Shown here piece by piece: positions 6,611 to 11,582 of a stretch of DNA of 11,582 bases (position 1 is the stretch's first letter; each line of letters starts with the position of its first letter). The translations under genes and the position numbers were made by a program. The stretch is from the NCBI GenBank assembly GCA_025450405.1, contig JANWHL010000201.1:1-11582 (forward strand). Direction: 5' to 3'. The notes below the pieces were generated by a model, which was not told the origin of the DNA, ran no database searches, and was given only the letters and a program-made list of their open reading frames with translations. This DNA comes from Ktedonobacterales bacterium (GTDB taxonomy: Bacteria > Chloroflexota > Ktedonobacteria > Ktedonobacterales > JADMIN01).

Positions 6611-6639
6611 TAGGGTCCCTACCACGATTCATCCCGATT

Positions 6640-6656
6640 TGGTATCACGCATACCA
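6640..6656. promoter_or_regulatory. Inverted repeat TGGTAT-N5-ATACCA, possible operator
   Basis: Two perfect 6-bp arms flank five bases just downstream (in transcription sense) of the M-box terminator. It is A/T-richer than its surroundings, which favours protein binding over a stable RNA stem. The cognate regulator is unknown. Confidence 0.35.
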
Positions 6657-6667
6657 GATACTAGAAA

Positions 6668-6691
6668 GCGCCCCCTCAACCGAGGGGGCGC
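6668..6691 (-). terminator. Intrinsic terminator of the M-box expression platform
   Basis: On the minus strand GCGCCCCCTC-GGTT-GAGGGGGCGC forms a perfect 10-bp stem followed by TTTCTAG. The T-run is short but the stem is very stable. Its 5' arm (CGCCCCCT, 6683-6690) is exactly complementary to AGGGGGCG (6795-6802) in the 3' strand of the M-box P1 helix. The terminator and an antiterminator would therefore exclude each other. Confidence 0.8.
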
Positions 6692-6792
6692 CATGGTGTC
6701 GAGCGCGTCGGCGGCGCGCCAGCCACGGCGGACCACCCGCCGCGGCCGCCCAGCCCAGTGGCCAGGGCACGCCGTGCCAACGTACCGGCAAT

Positions 6793-6978
6793 CACGCCCC
6801 CTGGTCGAGCTTCAGCACTGCGCGGCGTAGAGCCGAGGGCCGCATTCGCGGCCCCGCTCGGACCCAGCCACTTGGGGCTCCGCCTTATGCCGGCGGCGCC
6901 TGTCCTGACCCTGGGCGTCTCTCGACGTTGGGGGTCAGTGGCCTCTGTCCGCGCAGACGCCTCACCTAACGAGGTGTG
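6793..6978 (-). ncRNA. M-box (ykoK leader) Mg2+ riboswitch
   Basis: On the minus strand the hallmark blocks appear in order: GTTAGGTGAGGC (6970-6959), ACGTCGAGAGACGCC (6928-6914) enclosed by a perfect 7-bp helix CTGACCC/GGGTCAG (6938-6932 with 6911-6905), GGACAGG just after, and near the 3' end CAGTGCTGAAGCTC (6820-6807). These match the M-box consensus as I remember it, including the B. subtilis mgtE leader. The ends CACACC and GGGGGCGTG can close helix P1. M-boxes fold when Mg2+ is plentiful and shut off Mg2+ transporter genes. This one sits between a good promoter (7053-7081) and a terminator (6668-6691) ahead of the NRAMP-type transporter. Only the exact helix boundaries are uncertain. 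Confidence 0.92.
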
Positions 6979-7007
6979 CCGTAAAGATGTGCAAATCCGC
7001 TCAAATG

Positions 7008-7044
7008 GTGGGGAACGATCCTGGAGATCGCCTGGGAACCCCAC
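7008..7044 (-). other. 5' hairpin at the start of the M-box transcript
   Basis: GTGGGG (7008-7013) pairs with CCCCAC (7039-7044), and inside it CGATC/GATCG form a second stem around a 5-base loop. It begins almost at the predicted transcription start (about 7046), so it may stabilise the 5' end of the riboswitch transcript. Confidence 0.5.
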
Positions 7045-7052
7045 GTGAGTAC

Positions 7053-7081
7053 AGTATAGCGCACCGATAGCGGCCGAACAA
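7053..7081 (-). promoter_or_regulatory. Promoter of the M-box / transporter transcript
   Basis: On the minus strand TTGTTC (7081-7076) and TATACT (7058-7053) are separated by exactly 17 bases. The -10 box matches the sigma-70 consensus at five of six positions. Predicted start about 7046, some 70 bases before the M-box. Confidence 0.7.
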
Positions 7082-7106
7082 GTGCGGTCGGGACCCCGCA
7101 TCGCGG

Positions 7107-7135
7107 TTGACAGTCGTGCACGCTTCGCCTACGCT
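7107..7135 (+). promoter_or_regulatory. Promoter of the membrane-protein gene
   Basis: A perfect TTGACA (7107-7112), a 17-base spacer and the weaker -10 TACGCT (7130-7135) lie 77 bases before the ATG at 7212. It is divergent from the M-box promoter, with 25 bp between the two -35 boxes. Confidence 0.6.
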
Positions 7136-7211
7136 GCGCGTATCGACCGCGTATGAGGACATCAGGTACGAAGGTCATTGGCAACGGGGCGAGCGCGCCG
7201 GGGAGGCCACG

Positions 7212-7910
7212 ATGACATCGCCACACCAGCCAGGGTCTTCGGCGGACCCAGCACGGCGGACATCCAGTACCGCACCCGAGGTAGCCGTGACCGACGACGC
7301 CCGCGATCCGCGGAGCGGCCCAGATGGCCGCACGGCCCGCGTGACCCTGACGAGTATACTTCTCGGAGCGATTGTGGCGGCATTGGTGAGCGCCCTCCCA
7401 CCGACCCCCGCGGCCTTCGTCACTAACGTGCTGCGGGCTGATCACCTCCTCGTCGATCTCCGGGTGATCGTCCTGCTCGTCGCCGCGTTCAACATGTGGC
7501 TGCAGTACAGCTGGTCCGTGATCCTCCGCCTCGTGCCCTTCGACTTCTTGAGCAACCTCCTCAGTTTCCTGCAAGCCGTCACCATGATCGGTGCGGCTCT
7601 GAGCGTGAGCGATGGGCGGGCCTGGTTCGCGTGGTGCGCCGCCGCTCTCGCCATGGTCACGGCCGCCTACCTCAGCATGCGGCATGTCCGAGCGGTACAA
7701 GTGGTCTGGTGGCGGATCGCGCTCACCGGCGCCGCGACCCTCCTGAGCGCGTTTGCCGCGCTCACGGAATACCGAGTCCCTCCAGCCGCCACTCCACCCC
7801 TCCTCTGGGTCGCGCTGATCACCGTGGCCGTGATCGCGGACCTCGCCGCGTTCGCGCGCTTTCTCCAAACACTGTCCCCAGCCGTCGCATCCGGTCCAGC
7901 ATCACGATAG
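7212..7910 (+). CDS. Six-helix integral membrane protein of unknown function
   Basis: The product has 232 residues. A hydrophilic, probably cytosolic N-terminus (1-44, rich in Asp, Arg, Ser, Pro) is followed by hydrophobic segments at about 45-62, 82-99, 110-131, 137-155, 168-186 and 196-218. The most distinctive stretch is FNMWLQYSWSVILRLVPFDF (about 93-112). I do not recognise a named family and see no catalytic motif. The start ATG 7212 has GGGGAGG five bases upstream; the in-frame TTG at 7107 is the -35 box of its own promoter and so cannot be the start. It is transcribed divergently from the Mg2+ transporter locus, which may indicate a related ion or envelope role, but that is only positional. 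The gene is real; the function is unknown. Confidence 0.85.
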   Translation: MTSPHQPGSSADPARRTSSTAPEVAVTDDARDPRSGPDGRTARVTLTSILLGAIVAALVSALPPTPAAFVTNVLRADHLLVDLRVIVLLVAAFNMWLQYSWSVILRLVPFDFLSNLLSFLQAVTMIGAALSVSDGRAWFAWCAAALAMVTAAYLSMRHVRAVQVVWWRIALTGAATLLSAFAALTEYRVPPAATPPLLWVALITVAVIADLAAFARFLQTLSPAVASGPASR

Positions 7911-8094
7911 CCAGGCAGGATCCACTCGTCCAGCGCCATGGCGTCAGTTCGCTCATGACGGCGCTCCTTTCTTACCCGCCCTGGTCCGCGAGCGAGATGA
8001 GCGACAGGTACAGGCCGATCGTCCCTGCCGTCGCCGTAGCCGTCGGTGGTGCGCACGTGTGCGTCATCCAGTTGTTGGTGACCTGGGTGAACGA

Positions 8095-8303
8095 ACAGTG
8101 TGGTTGGCAACGGCCCACCGCAGAGGGAAGTTGGTGGGCAGATACCGCCAAGGGCAGCCGGTGCGCAGGACGCAGAAGATAGCGTCGAGGATCGTGCGGA
8201 AGGAGTGCGTTCGGGGTCTGCCCCGTGCCGACAACGCAGGGAGGTAACGTTTGGCGCCCTCCGACTCGGCGTGAGTGAGGTCGCTCGGATAAGGAGTATT
8301 CAT
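8095..8303 (-). pseudogene. IS5-family transposase remnant (N-terminal part only)
   Basis: From ATG 8303 the frame gives about 68 residues with the hallmarks of the IS5-type DUF4096 transposase N-terminus: YPSDLT, then GRPRTHSFRTILDAIF, then VLRTGCPWRYLPTNFP. Such proteins normally continue into a VYxxFxxW segment and a DDE catalytic domain. Here similarity stops after FPLRWAVANHT and the frame ends soon after, so the catalytic domain is missing. A point change or small indel near the usual FPPW is likely. The fragment is a scar of a past insertion next to repeat locus C. I could not find both terminal inverted repeats. Confidence 0.75.
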
Positions 8304-8315
8304 GCGACGGAGCTA

Positions 8316-8470
8316 CCCTCGAAAATCCCCCCAATGGCTGAGTCGCCGTTGACTGGTCCGCCAGTATTTTCACCCGCATCCCTGACGCCCCGCCCCGAAA
8401 GCTCGGGATTAAACGCGGACCTTCAATTCCGCATCCTCCCCAGACGATACCGCCCGCCCTTGGCCAAGAT
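8316..8470. repeat. Composite intergenic repeat, copy C (R4 + R2)
   Basis: R4 (8316-8345, CCCTCGAAAATCCCCCCAAT onward) closely matches copy A at 373. R2 (8415-8432) reads GCGGACCTTCAATTCCGC, identical to copy A. It is followed by CATCCTCCCC and the CCGCCCTTGGCC tail. It abuts the transposase remnant. Confidence 0.75.
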
Positions 8471-8693
8471 GCTCGCCCCACCGCTCCGCCCGATCTTGGT
8501 CGCTCCCAGGTACCGCGGTCGCGTCGGCGACCGTCCGCCCTTGGCCGCCGCCTCCGCCGTCCGGCTGGCGGCCACCCGCCGCCGTGATAGCTATGCGCGC
8601 CCTTGAGGACGCTTCCCCGCCCATCGTGCTCCCCGCCCTTGCCGCGCCAGAGCCCCCCAGCGACGTCTGGACAACGTGGCGGATCACGCAACA

Positions 8694-8706
8694 AGTCAGC
8701 CTTGAC
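8694..8706. promoter_or_regulatory. padR operator 1, overlapping the -35 box
   Basis: AGTCAGCCTTGAC contains the dyad GTCA-N4-TGAC and overlaps the -35 hexamer TTGACT. It is the inverted near-copy (12 of 13) of operator 2 at 8734. PadR repressors commonly bind dyads at their own promoters. The assignment to this PadR is inferred from position. Confidence 0.6.
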
Positions 8707-8730
8707 TTTCTCCCCGTCACCCGCTAGAAT
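8702..8730 (+). promoter_or_regulatory. padR promoter
   Basis: TTGACT (8702-8707), exactly 17 bases, then TAGAAT (8725-8730); each box matches the sigma-70 consensus at five of six positions. It is the best promoter in the window. Predicted start about 8737, inside operator 2. Confidence 0.8.
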
Positions 8731-8733
8731 GTT

Positions 8734-8746
8734 GTCAGGGCTGACT
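8734..8746. promoter_or_regulatory. padR operator 2, overlapping the transcription start
   Basis: GTCAGGGCTGACT contains the near-perfect palindrome GTCAG-GG-CTGAC. It lies 40 bp, centre to centre, from operator 1, close to four helical turns, so dimers on both sites could sit on the same DNA face across the promoter. Confidence 0.6.
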
Positions 8747-8805
8747 AGTACGCCCCCTGGCCTCCACCCCGCACCGGAGCGGGACCGGGAAAGAGGTCCC
8801 CAACC

Positions 8806-9444
8806 ATGCACAAAGAACTCCACCTGCTTGGACTCCTGCGCGCGGGCCCCCGCACCGGCTACGAGCTCCACCGCATCGTCGTCGCCCATGGCGAGCTCTA
8901 CACCGACCTCAAGAAGGGCAATGTCTATTATCTGCTCGAGCGGCTGGCCGCCAGCGGCGCCCTCACCGTGACCACCCAGCCCGGCGCGCCCGGGCCGCGG
9001 CGCGAGCGTCTGATCTATACCCTCACCGATGACGGCCACCGCCGCTTCCACGACCTGCTGCGCGCCGTCGTCCGCGACTACGAGGTGGCCCACACCGGCA
9101 TCGAAGTGGGCATGGTCTTCCTCGGCACCCTCGATCCCGTCGAGGCCATCGCCCTGCTCGAAGAGCGCCGCGAAGCCGTCCTGGCCCGCCGCGCGGTCAT
9201 CGAGCGCGAGACCTGCGCCGTCCACAATCCCCATCAGCGCCTCGCCGAGGATCACCTCCTCTGCCTGGTCGACGCCGAGATGATCTGGCTCGAACGCACC
9301 ATCCGCCATCTGCGCACGGACCTCCAGCACGCTCACCCCACCGCCGATTCAGTCGTCACCGCTCCCGCGCCAGCAACCCACCCCTCTCCCCCATCTTCCC
9401 GTTGTCCCGATGTCACCGCCAATCCCTCCGACCGCCCCATCTGA
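8806..9444 (+). CDS. PadR-family transcriptional regulator
   Basis: The product has 212 residues. The N-terminal winged helix (about 4-78) shows PadR hallmarks: LGLLRAGPRTGYEL, the recognition-helix region KKGNVYYLLERLAASGAL, and the wing ending YTLTDDG. Residues 85-175 are helical and should form the dimerisation arms. Residues 176-212 are a Pro/Ser/Thr tail of low complexity, longer than usual. The start ATG 8806 has AAAGAGG nine bases upstream. Its promoter carries two matching palindromes, which suggests autoregulation. The next gene on the same strand, 257 bp away, encodes the MtrA-like protein and is the likely regulated partner, perhaps by read-through. The effector is not evident. Confidence 0.92.
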   Translation: MHKELHLLGLLRAGPRTGYELHRIVVAHGELYTDLKKGNVYYLLERLAASGALTVTTQPGAPGPRRERLIYTLTDDGHRRFHDLLRAVVRDYEVAHTGIEVGMVFLGTLDPVEAIALLEERREAVLARRAVIERETCAVHNPHQRLAEDHLLCLVDAEMIWLERTIRHLRTDLQHAHPTADSVVTAPAPATHPSPPSSRCPDVTANPSDRPI

Positions 9445-9563
9445 CGAGTCCCCAACCCACATTCCGCGCCTCGCTCATTACCGCGACTGCCTGACTACCC
9501 GCGCCATTCACGGCGCCTCCTCGCCAAGCGACCCATCCACCATCACCGCCGCGCCGGATGCGC

Positions 9564-9610
9564 CTGACTCCCCTCGCCATCGCACTGGAGAGGGGCCGGG
9601 GGTGAGGTCT
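9564..9610. repeat. R1 repeat, copy d
   Basis: CTGACTCCCCTCGCCATCGC is followed by ACTGGAGAGGGGCCGGGGGT and GAGG. The stem is weaker than in copies b and c but the layout is the same. It lies in the padR to MtrA-like gap and is joined to an R3 repeat. Confidence 0.75.
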
Positions 9611-9615
9611 TCTGA

Positions 9616-9661
9616 CTCCCCTCCCCGACCCTCCGTGTCCTCTGTGCTCTCTGTGGTTCAT
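9616..9661. repeat. R3 repeat (CCTCTGTG-type), copy 1
   Basis: CTCCGTGTCCTCTGTGCTCT followed by CTGTGGTTCATT is a quasi-tandem pattern; its reverse strand reads NHREHRGHGG. Similar patterns are scattered between genes of many large bacterial genomes. A related array follows R1 copy e at 11402. Confidence 0.65.
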
Positions 9662-9701
9662 TCCCCCGTCATTCGTCCCTCGCTTCACCAAGGAGACACC
9701 C

Positions 9702-11033
9702 ATGAGCGCGAGCGTTGTCTGGCCGGTCGTCGCCGGCACCTACGAAGTGGGGGATCGCCAGGGCCCCGTCGCCATTTGCGTCCTCACGTCGGAGACCCTC
9801 ACCGCGCCCCTGGCCCACTTACCCGGCGTGGCCATCACCGGCAAGGTCTACACCGCCAATCTTGGCATCACGCGCATCGTCATCAACATCACCGCCAACC
9901 CCGCCATCCGCTTCCTCCTGATCTGCGGCAAGGACTCGCCCCTCTTTCATCCCGGCCAGTCCCTGGCGGCCCTGGCCGAGCGCGGGATCGACGCCGAGCA
10001 CCGCATCGTGGACGCCATTGGCTACGACCCCGTCCTGCCAACCCTCGACCCTGACCGAGTCGACCACTTCCGCCGCCAGGTCGAGGTCGTCGACTGGACC
10101 GGTGAAGAGGACCAGGCCACACTCGCACGCGGCGTCGCCAGCCTGGTGGCGCGCAATCCCGGCCGCTTCGCCTCCGCGGATAGCGCCCACGCCATGCCGC
10201 CCCCCGCCGAGCGCTTCACGCGAATCCGGCCCGGCGGCACGCGCGAGCCCCTCCAGTACGACCCCAAAGGCTACTTTGTCATCACCCTCGACCGCGCGGA
10301 CGCATCCATCCTCCTCCGCCACTACCTGCCCGACCACACCCCCGCCCACGAGATGCGCGGACGTTCCGCCGGCCCCATGCTGCTCGGCCTGCTGCGCGAA
10401 GGGCTCGTCTCACAACTCAGCCATGCCGGTTACCTGGGCGAAGAGCTGGCCAAAGCCGAGGCCGCCCTGCGCTTGGAAGTCCGCTACGACCAGGATCGGC
10501 CACTCCGCCCGCGCGTGGTTGCCGCCATGGCCGCGGAACCAACCGCGTCCGACTCCCCCACCTGCGCGTCGCCGCCCACCGATACTCCCGGTCCCGACGC
10601 TCCCAGCCCCACCGCTCCTGGCCCCGATGCCCGCCCAATGTCCGCCGCCGCCTCAGGCCCCGGGGCCACGCCCTCCATGGCTCGCATCCAGCCCGCCCTG
10701 ACCATCGCCCAGTTAGACGCCACCGCGCCCGGCACGAATGTGGACATCGCCCTCGCGCTCGCCGACCAGCCCGCGCCCGATCTCCTCGCCGGGTCCCTCC
10801 TCGAAGCCGACGAGGCCGAGCCCTTCAACGCCTATCGCCGCACAGCACGCCGGCTCCTGGTGCGCTGGAACCCCGCCACCCGCATCATCATGGGCACGGC
10901 CGCCGATCTCATCCCCGGCGGGCTCATCCGTGCACGTGGCGTCCTCGGCTCCTACCCCTCCAGCGCGGCCCAGCTCATCACCGCCGAGAGCCTCGTCATC
11001 CTCACTCGCGTCGCCCGCATCATCGAAGAATGA
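9702..11033 (+). CDS. MtrA-like cobamide-binding protein with DUF4346 and a novel C-terminal domain
   Basis: The product has 443 residues and no membrane helix. Residues 5-155 match MtrA, the corrinoid subunit of methanogen tetrahydromethanopterin S-methyltransferase: WPVVAGTYEVGD, GKVYTANLGITRIVINI, NPAIRFLLICGKDSP, then H83-PGQSL. H83 corresponds to the cobalt-ligating His of MtrA (His84 in Methanothermobacter, from memory). Residues 170-265 match DUF4346 (YDPKGYFVITLD, SQLSHAGYLGEELAKAEAAL). A Pro/Ala/Ser linker (275-325) leads to a C-terminal domain (330-443) of unrecognised, possibly beta-barrel type. The archaeal membrane anchor is absent. The start ATG 9702 has AAGGAG six bases upstream. 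It lies downstream of padR. No methanogenesis, MtrH or folate genes are in view. It probably binds a cobamide and handles methyl groups; the reaction is unknown. Confidence 0.87.
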   Translation: MSASVVWPVVAGTYEVGDRQGPVAICVLTSETLTAPLAHLPGVAITGKVYTANLGITRIVINITANPAIRFLLICGKDSPLFHPGQSLAALAERGIDAEHRIVDAIGYDPVLPTLDPDRVDHFRRQVEVVDWTGEEDQATLARGVASLVARNPGRFASADSAHAMPPPAERFTRIRPGGTREPLQYDPKGYFVITLDRADASILLRHYLPDHTPAHEMRGRSAGPMLLGLLREGLVSQLSHAGYLGEELAKAEAALRLEVRYDQDRPLRPRVVAAMAAEPTASDSPTCASPPTDTPGPDAPSPTAPGPDARPMSAAASGPGATPSMARIQPALTIAQLDATAPGTNVDIALALADQPAPDLLAGSLLEADEAEPFNAYRRTARRLLVRWNPATRIIMGTAADLIPGGLIRARGVLGSYPSSAAQLITAESLVILTRVARIIEE

Positions 11034-11078
11034 CCGCATCCTCGCCAGCCATGAGTCTCCCGAAAAGAGCTCAGGATT

Positions 11079-11300
11079 CCCTCGAAAATCGCCCGCGGCC
11101 CCCCTACCACCCCGCTCGCCGGCGCGGATGCGCCGCGTCCTTCAGGGCGCCGCCTCGCTCCTCCACCCCGCCCGCCCTTGGTGGGCCCCGTCATTTTCAA
11201 CCGCACCACTGGCGGCCGGCCGCCATCGGACGTACACGCGGAACTTCAATTCCGCATCCTCGCCACACTACCACGCCCACCCCTTGGCCGCTCGCGCCGT
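11079..11300. repeat. Composite intergenic repeat, copy D (R4 + R2)
   Basis: R4 begins at 11079 (CCCTCGAAAATCGCCCGCG). R2 at 11238-11255 is the most perfect copy, GCGGAACTTCAATTCCGC, a 6-bp stem with a 6-base loop. Between them CATTTTCAACCG...CACTGGCGGC resembles the segment after copy B (2816-2838). It ends with CCCTTGGCCGCTCGCG, as found at 4581 ahead of R1 copy c. Confidence 0.7.
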
Positions 11301-11308
11301 GCGCCTGC

Positions 11309-11384
11309 CTCCCCTCGCCATCGCCATGGAGAAGGGTCGGGGGTGAGGACACCCAGCGCGAGGAGAGGGGCTGGGGGTGAGATT
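11309..11384. repeat. R1 repeat, copy e, with a duplicated tail
   Basis: CTCCCCTCGCCATCGCCATG is followed by GAGAAGGGTCGGGGGTGAGG. A second tail GAGAGGGGCTGGGGGTGAGA then follows at about 11363. The loop matches copy d (CGCCATCGC), so copies d and e form a subfamily distinct from a, b and c. Confidence 0.7.
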
Positions 11385-11401
11385 CTATCGTCTTCCCCGA
11401 T

Positions 11402-11456
11402 CTCTCCGCATCCTCTCCGCATCCTCTCCGCATCCTCTCCACGTCCTCTCCGCGTC
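11402..11456. repeat. 11-bp tandem repeat (five units), R3-like
   Basis: CTCTCCGCATC occurs three times exactly (11402-11434), then twice with changes (CTCTCCACGTC, CTCTCCGCGTC). It is followed by CTCCGCGCTCTCGGCGGTTA, which parallels the end of R3 copy 1. It looks like an R3 element expanded by slippage. Confidence 0.85.
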
Positions 11457-11491
11457 CTCCGCGCTCTCGGCGGTTAAATCCCCTCTCCGCC

Positions 11492-11582
11492 CTACCCCTC
11501 CCCCACCAGTTCCTCCGCCGAGAGCTGCCCCCCGCCCAGCAGCGCGTCGATCTCCGCCAGGCAGGCCTCAGGCTCCCGCATC
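11492..11582 (-). CDS. 3' end of a minus-strand gene (cut by window edge)
   Basis: The frame is open from the window edge to TAG at 11492 and encodes at least 29 residues. It reads REPEACLAEIDALLGGG and then ends SAEELVGEG. It is acidic, probably helical, and looks like a normal C-terminus. Synonymous third positions are almost all G or C, as in the real genes here. The ATG at 11581 is likely internal. The product cannot be identified from this tail. Confidence 0.55.
   Translation of the reverse strand, partial: MREPEACLAEIDALLGGGQLSAEELVGEG

Larger units (their letters stand above)
7911..8805. other. Non-coding stretch with IS remnant, repeats and padR control region
   Basis: Past the membrane-protein gene there is no intact gene. 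The stretch contains an IS5-type transposase fragment (8095-8303, minus), repeat locus C (8316-8470), several CCCTTGGCC motifs, and the padR promoter with two operators (8694-8746). The portion 7911-8094 shows nothing I can assign; it may be decayed IS sequence. Confidence 0.55.
11034..11491. other. Gene-free, repeat-rich stretch downstream of the MtrA-like gene
   Basis: No gene is evident. It holds composite repeat copy D (11079-11300), R1 copy e (11309-11384) and an 11-bp tandem array (11402-11456). It separates two convergent genes (plus-strand MtrA-like, minus-strand partial gene). I see no T-run terminator. Confidence 0.6.

Noticed and set aside
6177..6632. A 151-codon minus-strand frame in the transporter leader
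   Set aside because: It covers hairpins and repeats, is Pro/Arg-rich, overlaps the transporter start in another frame, and lacks a ribosome binding site.
6656..6685. A second promoter (TTGAGG, 17 bases, TGGTAT) inside the leader
   Set aside because: The -35 lies within the terminator stem and the -10 matches the consensus at only three positions. Too weak to list as a feature.
8000..8065. A 31-codon hydrophobic small ORF on the minus strand next to the transposase remnant
   Set aside because: No ribosome binding site and it lies in probable decayed IS sequence.
7972..9336. A 454-codon minus-strand frame opposite padR
   Set aside because: Its readable portion is the antisense of PadR, it runs through the promoter, operators and repeats, and it shows no domain of its own.
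1..11582. CRISPR array, tRNA or rRNA genes
   Set aside because: The tandem repeats have periods of 11, 15 and 22 bp with no spacers, and no cloverleaf or rRNA sequence was recognised.

Overview
The window is GC-rich chromosomal DNA (roughly 70% GC by eye) from a bacterium. The MEP-pathway gene ispD, an M-box riboswitch, a PadR regulator, an MtrA/DUF4346 protein and intergenic repeat families together suggest a Chloroflexota-like lineage. That placement is a guess from gene content, not a phylogenetic result.

Minus-strand half (about 7080 down to 597). A promoter at 7053-7081 leads into an M-box (ykoK-type, Mg2+-sensing) riboswitch at 6793-6978. Next come an intrinsic terminator at 6668-6691, a long structured leader with a 28-codon upstream ORF (6358-6444), and an NRAMP-superfamily transporter (4745-6277). 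The transporter's metal-site motifs are changed in the way expected for Mg2+ rather than Mn2+/Fe2+. Downstream on the same strand is a soluble PRC-barrel / MgtE-N / CBS protein (2903-4420), which looks like the Mg2+-sensing half of MgtE without its channel. The last gene is a very unusual single frame (597-2435). It joins a Cof-type HAD phosphatase to IspD through a linker translated from copies of an intergenic repeat.

Plus-strand half. A divergent promoter (7107-7135) drives a six-helix membrane protein of unknown function (7212-7910). After an IS5-type transposase remnant (8095-8303, minus) comes a PadR regulator (8806-9444). Its promoter is flanked by two near-identical palindromic operators. 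Next is a 443-residue protein (9702-11033) with an MtrA-like cobamide-binding domain, DUF4346, a Pro/Ala linker and an unrecognised C-terminal domain. The right edge holds the 3' end of a minus-strand gene (11492-11582).

Intergenic DNA is full of repeats: a GC-rich palindromic family (R1; five clear copies, two inside the HAD-IspD frame), a second composite family (R2/R4; four loci), and several short tandem arrays. Two themes stand out: a multi-layer Mg2+ uptake locus (riboswitch, uORF, transporter and detached sensor), and a PadR-controlled, MtrA-derived cobamide protein whose context shows no methanogenesis genes.
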